In this document: piece by piece, positions 59,301 to 64,000 of the stretch | How the letters are laid out: each line of letters begins with the position of its first letter | Position numbering within the stretch: position 1 is the first letter of the stretch | NCBI GenBank assembly: GCA_964570625.1 | Contig: CAZMYW010000026.1 | Coordinates: 33,144 to 97,143 of the forward strand | DNA length: 64,000 nucleotides | Reading direction: 5' to 3' | Source of the DNA: JBFLXB01 sp964570625 | Lineage (GTDB): Bacteria; Nitrospirota; Nitrospiria; 2-01-FULL-66-17 | Notes under the pieces: generated by a model | Told to the model about the DNA's origin: nothing | The model's input: only the letters and a program-made list of their open reading frames with translations | Databases searched by the model: none | Position numbers and translations under genes: made by a program

Positions 59301-61441
59301 CGGGACGGCGAATTAACGCCACCGACGCCATGAGCCACGTGACGAGCTTTACCTACGATACCCGCGACCGCTTGGTGAGTCAGACCGACGCCAACGGCCG
59401 GGTGACGAGTTATACCTATGACGCCGTGAACCGCCTTTTGACCGAAACGGACCCCGTGGGCGGCGTCACGGCGTATAGCTACGACGCGGTCGGGAATCTG
59501 CTGAGCGTGACCGACCCGAAGAACAGCGTGACAGGGTACACATATGACGCGGCCAATCGCCGGACCCAAGAAACCCGCCCGTTGGGGCAGGTGACCAGCT
59601 ATGCGTACGATGCTGGAGGCAACCTCACGACCCTGACCGATGGCAAAGGCCAAGTGACGACCTTGACCTACGACGCCGGGAATCGGCTGACCGCTCGGAC
59701 CTTTGCGGATAGCACGCAGGACACGTTTAGCTACAACGCGGTGGGGAATCTGACCGGCTACATCGGCTCCGGCCTCAGCGGTACCCTGACATACGATGCC
59801 CAGCACCGAAAACTTAGTGAAGGAGTGAACTTTGGGTCGCTCACCAAGACCTACAGCTACACGTATGACGGGGTGGGCAATGAGACGAGTCTGACCACGC
59901 CCGAAGGCGCGGTGTCCACGTACGCGTACAACGCGATCAATCAGCCGACCAGCGTCACCTCCAGTGCCGGCACCATCAGCGCGACCTATGATCATGGTCG
60001 ACTCAGTGGCCTCGCGTTTCCCAACGGTGTGGCGACCAACTACCAATATACCGCGACCTCTTGGCTGAGTGGCCTGAGCACGGTGAAAGGTGCCGTGTCG
60101 GTCCTGACTCGTCAGCACGCGTTCGATGGCGTGGGGAACATCCTGACCCGGACCAGCGAAACAGGCAGCACGACTTACATATATGATGCCCTCTCACGAC
60201 TAACTGATGCCGTGCCGCCCGTGACCCAGGCACCAGAGCACTACACCTACGATGCGGTGGGTAACCGGCTGACCAGCGCGACCACGGCGGGGACCTGGGG
60301 CTATAACGCCAACCATCAACTCCTGACCTACGCCGCCACGACCAATACCTACGATGCCAACGGCCAACTGGTGCAGACGACCGACGGTTCACAAGTTACG
60401 ACCTTCGGCTACAATAGTCGGAACCGCATGGCGCAGGTGACGTTGCCGAACGGGCAGACTGCCAGTTACACGTATGATCCGTTCGGGCGACGCGTGAAGA
60501 AAGACGTGGCAGGGACGGTGACGTACTTCCTCTACAGTGATGAAGGCTTGTTAGCCGAGTACGATGCGGCGGGGACCCTGCAACGCGGTTACGGCTGGTG
60601 GCCGCAGACCGCTTGGGGTACTGCGCCGCTAGGGCAGACCGAGGGCGGGCAGACGTACGCGATTCACACCGATCATCTGGGCACGCCGCAGAAGGTGACG
60701 GATAGCACAGGCGCGGTGGTGTGGAGCGCGACCTACAGCGCCTTCGGCGAGGCGAGCGTAGATCCGGCCTCGACGATTACCCACAACCTACGGTTCCCTG
60801 GGCAGTACCACGATGAAGGGACCCGACTGCACTACAACCTGAATCGAGACTATGACTCGACGATTGGCCGATATAGACAGACCGATCCGATTGGGCTTGC
60901 TGGCGGAGTGAATACATATGGCTATGCAATGAGCAACCCGTTATTGGGGATTGATCCTCTTGGACTTGAAGTTTTTGTAGGACAACATCCGGCGTTTCTT
61001 GCTTCACCTAACAACCCCGTTAACCACGCTGCGATTGTATTGATGCCTGACAATCCTAGGGATTTTATTGACCATCCGGTTTTTAAACATTCGAATGGAC
61101 AGTGGGCCTCGATTGGTGGACAGGCATTCGGCGAAGGCAGGGGTATTTTTGGCCGACTAACCGGTGAATTTAATTATCCTGGAGATAGCCCTCAAAGCCT
61201 AAACGATCTCACAGCGGTTTGCCGTCCAGAGGGTCAGAGCGACGCAGAATTCATACTCAACCTGGTTAACATTGCTAAGACCTATGACAATAGTGCTCAC
61301 TATGATCCATTCCCGGATCGATGGGGTAGGACTTTCAACAGCAACAGCTATGTATCTGGACTTCTGATTGGGGCGGGTGTTTCGCCGCCGCCACTACCAG
61401 GCATTCGGCCAGGATACGGGAGACCGCTGCCTTTCAATTGA
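56393..61441 (+). CDS. Secreted RHS/YD-repeat polymorphic-toxin-like protein
   Basis: A 1682-residue protein. Signal peptide (TLIGGVLLLSLLWSHPSWA, cleaved near 37). Two Ig-like repeats (about 117-320), each beginning with a PSVTVTxPxGVVSxPFDITG-type line. A DUF6531-like domain starts near 436 (GSSADVAGGMLQHDQDLFE). Many YD repeats (about 630-1370; GxxTxYxYDxxGxL), then the RHS core (LRFPGQYHDEGTRLHYNLNR, GRYRQTDPIGLAGG, DPLGLEV to about 1525). The last ~158 residues differ in composition and carry NHAAIVLMPDN and FNSNSYVSGLLIGAGV, resembling a permuted papain/NlpC-P60-like domain with Ser where Cys is usual. The YD shell would encapsulate this effector. The N-terminal part is unlike classical Rhs/TcC proteins. 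Confidence 0.88.
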   Translation: MVKTSSRGPANPKRTLIGGVLLLSLLWSHPSWAVSSSIVVTVEGGGVTATASGSFGSCPNGGGVTLKRNNVAIGSASGSGSASVTRTLDRGTLHGTNTFQAYAADCTGYTTQSYTLVLDNTPSVTVTGPSGVVSGPFDITGTVVFKPTLSATKGTVSVQFTGTGTPTTVATKACTTETCAISYQEITGILYERNHGGPYTVRLYASGGGAVASASQSFTVDNMPSVTVTSPLGVVSSPFDITGMAVFKPKLSAIKGTMSAQIIVGGTPTTVATKTCLTETCGFSYQEVTGGLYTKSPGSYTVRLYASGGGATASDSDPFSVVACTVTSTGFSADQLVIDPGVGGATKLTGNLTDSSGRPISWNVSVAGRTWTGAGGTLGNNVVWDGKDALGRLVEPGTYTATLNATNGVPYCSAPPRTVQITVTAEAAVGPSCPTRRHQVGSSADVAGGMLQHDQDLFETEGTGMPLRFILAYHSANAATPPLGDGWTHNYAMRLTPDNAGGYVLATADGNRLVLLPSGAAYRPAAATYPVMTINPDTTRDLREHNGTHYTFAVDGRLTAITDRNGNTVVVAYTNGDLTSLTDSGGRVATLASDATHRLASIVDPSGAVHTFSYQGSLLTGVTSTELGGAVRTWQYTYNPAGLLVSKTNPRGDLTQYVYDASQRVINITDPEGGVRTVTYPALSSALTRTSTVTEPDAGVWTYTYDTRLGLVLSKADPLAHTTTYAYNGNRRLSTQTGPDGSVTQWTYDTDGNVLTTTDPLGHVTAFTYNGFGQVTSRTDALGHVTAYTYDVQGNLLTLTDATGAVTQYQYDTAGRVIQVTTPLAQVIALAYDSAGNLMTVTDPTGAVTTYAYDGAGHLTTQTDALGRTTTLATDGFGQVRSRTAPDAGTTTWTYDGAGHRLTETDANAHATTWTYNFREQVTSVTDAAANVTRYTYGSTTGCGCTAGGDRLLSVTDPTGAHTTFTYDAAGRRINATDAMSHVTSFTYDTRDRLVSQTDANGRVTSYTYDAVNRLLTETDPVGGVTAYSYDAVGNLLSVTDPKNSVTGYTYDAANRRTQETRPLGQVTSYAYDAGGNLTTLTDGKGQVTTLTYDAGNRLTARTFADSTQDTFSYNAVGNLTGYIGSGLSGTLTYDAQHRKLSEGVNFGSLTKTYSYTYDGVGNETSLTTPEGAVSTYAYNAINQPTSVTSSAGTISATYDHGRLSGLAFPNGVATNYQYTATSWLSGLSTVKGAVSVLTRQHAFDGVGNILTRTSETGSTTYIYDALSRLTDAVPPVTQAPEHYTYDAVGNRLTSATTAGTWGYNANHQLLTYAATTNTYDANGQLVQTTDGSQVTTFGYNSRNRMAQVTLPNGQTASYTYDPFGRRVKKDVAGTVTYFLYSDEGLLAEYDAAGTLQRGYGWWPQTAWGTAPLGQTEGGQTYAIHTDHLGTPQKVTDSTGAVVWSATYSAFGEASVDPASTITHNLRFPGQYHDEGTRLHYNLNRDYDSTIGRYRQTDPIGLAGGVNTYGYAMSNPLLGIDPLGLEVFVGQHPAFLASPNNPVNHAAIVLMPDNPRDFIDHPVFKHSNGQWASIGGQAFGEGRGIFGRLTGEFNYPGDSPQSLNDLTAVCRPEGQSDAEFILNLVNIAKTYDNSAHYDPFPDRWGRTFNSNSYVSGLLIGAGVSPPPLPGIRPGYGRPLPFN

Positions 61442-61455
61442 GAATTGAGGTGCTG

Positions 61456-61734
61456 ATGAGATGGGGTGATACAGTAAGAAAATTGGGGCCGATTGGGCTC
61501 ACGGTGCTCTTGATAATCTGGACTATCGTTGTTTCGCCGTATTCGAGGTACGGCGACAACTGGGCTGTATACCCTGCAGTACTGGTGCTTCCTGTTGCTT
61601 TGATCTGGCACGTAGCGTTAGTCTTTTTGGAGAAACCGAGATACGTATTTGTGCTATACGGGTTCGTACATCTCGCTATTTTGTTTGCAATTTGGATGTA
61701 TTGCCTCATGAAGATTTCGAAGGATGTTTTATAA
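61456..61734 (+). CDS. Small three-helix membrane protein, candidate RHS immunity protein
   Basis: A 92-residue protein with three hydrophobic segments (IGLTVLLIIWTIVVSPYS; YPAVLVLPVALIWHVALVFL; YVFVLYGFVHLAILFAIWM). ATG 61456 has TGAGG 5 nt upstream and lies 14 bp after the RHS stop, so the pair is co-transcribed. Its AT-rich composition matches the RHS C-terminal domain rather than the RHS core. Position and size are those of polymorphic-toxin immunity genes; the function is inferred. No similarity to a known family recognised. Confidence 0.6.
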   Translation: MRWGDTVRKLGPIGLTVLLIIWTIVVSPYSRYGDNWAVYPAVLVLPVALIWHVALVFLEKPRYVFVLYGFVHLAILFAIWMYCLMKISKDVL

Positions 61735-61747
61735 AGTCAGGCCCTAC

Positions 61748-61783
61748 AGCACTACACCGACGACGGGGTTAGGCCGCTGTTGA
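61748..61783 (+). other. Possible remnant of an RHS repeat
   Basis: AGCACTACACCGACGACGGGGT matches 60237-60258 in the RHS gene (AGCACTACACCTACGATGCG and on) at 19 of 22 positions, then decays. The rest of 61735-61935 holds no gene I can support. Confidence 0.3.
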
Positions 61784-61935
61784 TTCAAACGTCCTGGTTG
61801 ACTCAGAATCTTTAGGCGCTACTCGTGGCCCCGTAACGCCCTCGAGTTCCCTTCTCGACACTGACCGATGCCCCCGCGTGCGGCGTTGGCGTCGGAATAG
61901 GTCGTTTGTCCCTCCCCTCTGGGCCTCCCGGGTCC

Positions 61936-61964
61936 TTGACACGGATACGAAAAATACATTACAA
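61936..61964 (+). promoter_or_regulatory. Predicted sigma70-type promoter of icd
   Basis: Consensus TTGACA (61936-61941), 17-bp spacer, TTACAA (61959-61964). A GAGGTGAGGA ribosome site stands before ATG 62020. Confidence 0.7.
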
Positions 61965-62019
61965 GTTCTGCTCTATTTTCTGTATCCGGATCCCCCAAAT
62001 TTTGAGGTGAGGACTGACG

Positions 62020-64000
62020 ATGGCTACTAAAATCGCGAAGATCATTTATACCCATGTCGACGAGGCGCCGATGCTGGCCACGTATTCGTTTCTCCCGATC
62101 ATCAACGCGTTTACCAAGGCCGCGGGTGTGGTGGTTGAGAAACGGGATATCTCGCTGGCGGGTAGGATTCTCGCCAACTTTCCCGAGCAATTGACCGCGA
62201 GTCAAAAGCAGTCTGACGACCTGGCCGAGTTGGGGCAACTCGCCACCACGCCCGACGCCAATATCATCAAGCTGCCCAATGTCAGCGCGTCGATCCCCCA
62301 GTTGAAAGCCGCGGTGAAGGAGCTGCAATCTCAGGGGTACAAGCTCCCCGACTATCCCGAAGACCCGAAAACCGACGCCGAGAAGGACATCAAGGCGCGC
62401 TACGACAAGATCAAGGGCAGCGCAGTGAACCCGGTGTTGCGGGAAGGCAACTCGGATCGCCGGGCGCCGCTCTCGGTCAAACAATACGCCAGGAAACACC
62501 CGCACAAGATGGGGGCCTGGACCGCTGACTCCAAGACCCACGTCGCGCACATGACCCAGGGTGATTTTCGCTCCAACGAGAAATCGATGACGGTCGCCGA
62601 GGCCACCGACGCGCGCATCGAGTTTGTGGGGAAAGACGGTAAGACCACGGTGTTGAAAGCCAAGGTGTCCCTGAAAGCGGGCGAAGTGATCGACGCCACG
62701 TTCATGAGCCGCCGGGCCTTACGCGAGTTCCTCGAGGCGCAGATCGACGACGCCAAGAAACAGGGCGTGTTGTTCTCCATCCACCTCAAAGCCACCATGA
62801 TGAAGGTCTCGGATCCCAAGATCTTCGGCCACGCGGTGTCGGTGTTCTTCAAGGACGTGTTCGACAAACACCAAGCGACGTTCGATAAGCTGGGCGTGGA
62901 CCCCGACAACGGTCTGGGCGACCTGTACGCGAAGATCAAGAGCTTGCCGGATGCCGAGCGAGCCACGATCGAAGCCGACATCCAGGCGGTCTACAAGAAA
63001 CGGCCTCCGATGGCGATGGTGAACTCCGACAAGGGCATCACCAATTTGCACGTGCCGAGCGACATCATCATCGATGCGTCGATGCCGCCGGTCATTCGCG
63101 ACTCGGGCAAGATGTGGGGTCCCGACGGCAAACTGCAGGATACCAAGGCGGTCATCCCGGACAGCAGCTACGCCGGCGTGTATCACGAAGTGGTCGAGTT
63201 CTGCAAAAAACACGGCGCTTTTGATCCGCGGACGATGGGCAGCGTTCCCAACGTGGGTTTGATGGCGCAAGCGGCCGAGGAATACGGGTCACACGACAAG
63301 ACCTTCAAGTCCCCGGGCAACGGCGCGATTCGTGTGGTCGCCGCGTCGGGGCAGGCATTGCTGGAACACCAGGTAGAAGACGGGGACATCTGGCGGATGT
63401 GCCAGGTCAAAGACGCGCCGATCCAGGATTGGGTCAAGCTGGCGGTGAATCGCGCGCGGGCCACCGGATCGCCCGCGGTGTTCTGGTTGGACAAGACCCG
63501 GGCGCACGACGCGGAGCTGATCACGAAGGTGAATCGGTATCTGCCCAATCACGATACCAAAGGCCTGGACATCCGGATCATGTCTCCGATCGAAGCGACG
63601 CGGTTGTCGTTGGAGCGGATGAAAGAAGGGAAAGACACGGTTTCCGTGACCGGGAATGTGTTGCGCGACTATCTCACGGACCTGTTCCCGATTCTTGAGA
63701 TCGGGACCAGCGCCAAAATGCTGTCCATCGTGCCCCTGATGAACGGCGGCGGCCTGTTTGAGACCGGTGCCGGGGGCTCGGCGCCCAAACACGTGCAGCA
63801 GCTTCAGGAAGAAGGCTACTTACGCTGGGATTCACTCGGTGAATTTTTAGCGCTGGCCGCTTCATTGGAACATTTGAGCAAGGCCTCCAACAATCCCGCC
63901 GCGAAGATCTTGGCGGATACGCTGGATCGGGCAACCGCCCAGTTCCTGGACAGCAACAAGTCACCGGCCCGGAGGGTCGGGGAGATCGACAATCGCGGGA
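62020..64000 (+). CDS. icd: Monomeric NADP-dependent isocitrate dehydrogenase (partial, 3' end outside window)
   Basis: 660 complete codons of a protein of the ~740-residue monomeric (IDH-II) family; the frame is open at the right edge. Signatures include KIIYTHVDEAPMLATYSFLP at the N-terminus, SDRRAPLSVKQYARKHPHKM, LFSIHLKATMMKVSDP, HVPSDIIIDASMPPVIRDSG and FEIGT/GGSAPKH-like segments near the end. It interconverts isocitrate and 2-oxoglutarate; in the rTCA direction it would be the reductive carboxylation step. It has its own promoter and is the fourth rTCA function in the window. Confidence 0.93.
   Translation, partial: MATKIAKIIYTHVDEAPMLATYSFLPIINAFTKAAGVVVEKRDISLAGRILANFPEQLTASQKQSDDLAELGQLATTPDANIIKLPNVSASIPQLKAAVKELQSQGYKLPDYPEDPKTDAEKDIKARYDKIKGSAVNPVLREGNSDRRAPLSVKQYARKHPHKMGAWTADSKTHVAHMTQGDFRSNEKSMTVAEATDARIEFVGKDGKTTVLKAKVSLKAGEVIDATFMSRRALREFLEAQIDDAKKQGVLFSIHLKATMMKVSDPKIFGHAVSVFFKDVFDKHQATFDKLGVDPDNGLGDLYAKIKSLPDAERATIEADIQAVYKKRPPMAMVNSDKGITNLHVPSDIIIDASMPPVIRDSGKMWGPDGKLQDTKAVIPDSSYAGVYHEVVEFCKKHGAFDPRTMGSVPNVGLMAQAAEEYGSHDKTFKSPGNGAIRVVAASGQALLEHQVEDGDIWRMCQVKDAPIQDWVKLAVNRARATGSPAVFWLDKTRAHDAELITKVNRYLPNHDTKGLDIRIMSPIEATRLSLERMKEGKDTVSVTGNVLRDYLTDLFPILEIGTSAKMLSIVPLMNGGGLFETGAGGSAPKHVQQLQEEGYLRWDSLGEFLALAASLEHLSKASNNPAAKILADTLDRATAQFLDSNKSPARRVGEIDNRG

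Noticed and set aside
58290..60500. Regular ~60-bp repetition suggesting a CRISPR array or tandem repeat locus
   Set aside because: The repeats are coding YD repeats in one continuous frame with variable sequence; there are no identical repeats separated by unique spacers.
1..64000. tRNA, rRNA, transposase or integrase genes
   Set aside because: I looked for transposase/integrase motifs in the frames and for clear tRNA cloverleaf ends and found none that could be supported by eye.

Overview
This 64 kb, high-GC window reads as a chromosomal segment of a Gram-negative autotroph. It has LPS-type heptosyltransferases, lipoproteins and an outer-membrane barrel protein. It also has a nearly complete set of reductive TCA (rTCA) cycle genes: two-subunit ATP-citrate lyase (aclBA), a soluble-type fumarate reductase pair, succinyl-CoA synthetase (sucCD) and a monomeric NADP isocitrate dehydrogenase that runs off the right edge. 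That combination fits Nitrospirota (Nitrospira-like) best; this is inference, since no rRNA or marker tree is available here.

Layout. (1) 0.2-12.4 kb: a tightly coupled plus-strand operon for LPS core and O-chain assembly (two GT9 heptosyltransferases, a WaaE-like GT2, several GT4 enzymes, three methyltransferases, an O-antigen ligase/polymerase), with many ATGA/GTGA stop-start overlaps. (2) 12.4-15.0 kb: two divergent Wzz/PCP-type chain-length proteins sharing one intergenic promoter region. (3) 15.0-18.0 kb: nucleotide-sugar genes (wbpA, a 4-epimerase, rfbC). (4) 18.1-34.1 kb: a lower-GC, probably acquired surface-glycan island with a nonulosonic (sialic) acid cassette (neuB-neuC-dehydrogenase-neuA), a capsule-synthesis-like protein, Wzx flippase, a second Wzy, glycosyltransferases, methyltransferases and two proteins of unknown function. 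(5) 34.2-38.3 kb: epimerase, WecA/WbpL-type initiating transferase and WbpM. (6) 38.4-40.9 kb: an orphan conserved protein possibly linked to 2-oxoacid:ferredoxin oxidoreductase, then three small envelope proteins. (7) 41.3-49.8 kb: aclBA, frdB/frdA-like, a proteasome-type protease (Anbu) remnant, sucCD. (8) 49.8-56.0 kb: peroxiredoxin, anmK, clpC, tsaD, an SDR. (9) 56.0-61.7 kb: a large secreted RHS/YD-repeat protein with a swapped-looking C-terminal effector domain and a small membrane protein (candidate immunity partner). (10) 62.0 kb to the end: icd.

The most distinctive non-coding structure is a family of ~124-bp imperfect palindromes (seven copies plus one related inverted element). They sit immediately after stop codons of host genes and are absent from the 16.5-39 kb stretch. 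Two lie back to back in the leader between a strong promoter and aclB. Good sigma70-like promoters (17-18 bp spacers) were found before the PCP gene, wbpM, the 38.4-kb gene, aclB, sucC, clpC and icd, plus a sigma54-like site and operator-like palindromes before the RHS gene.
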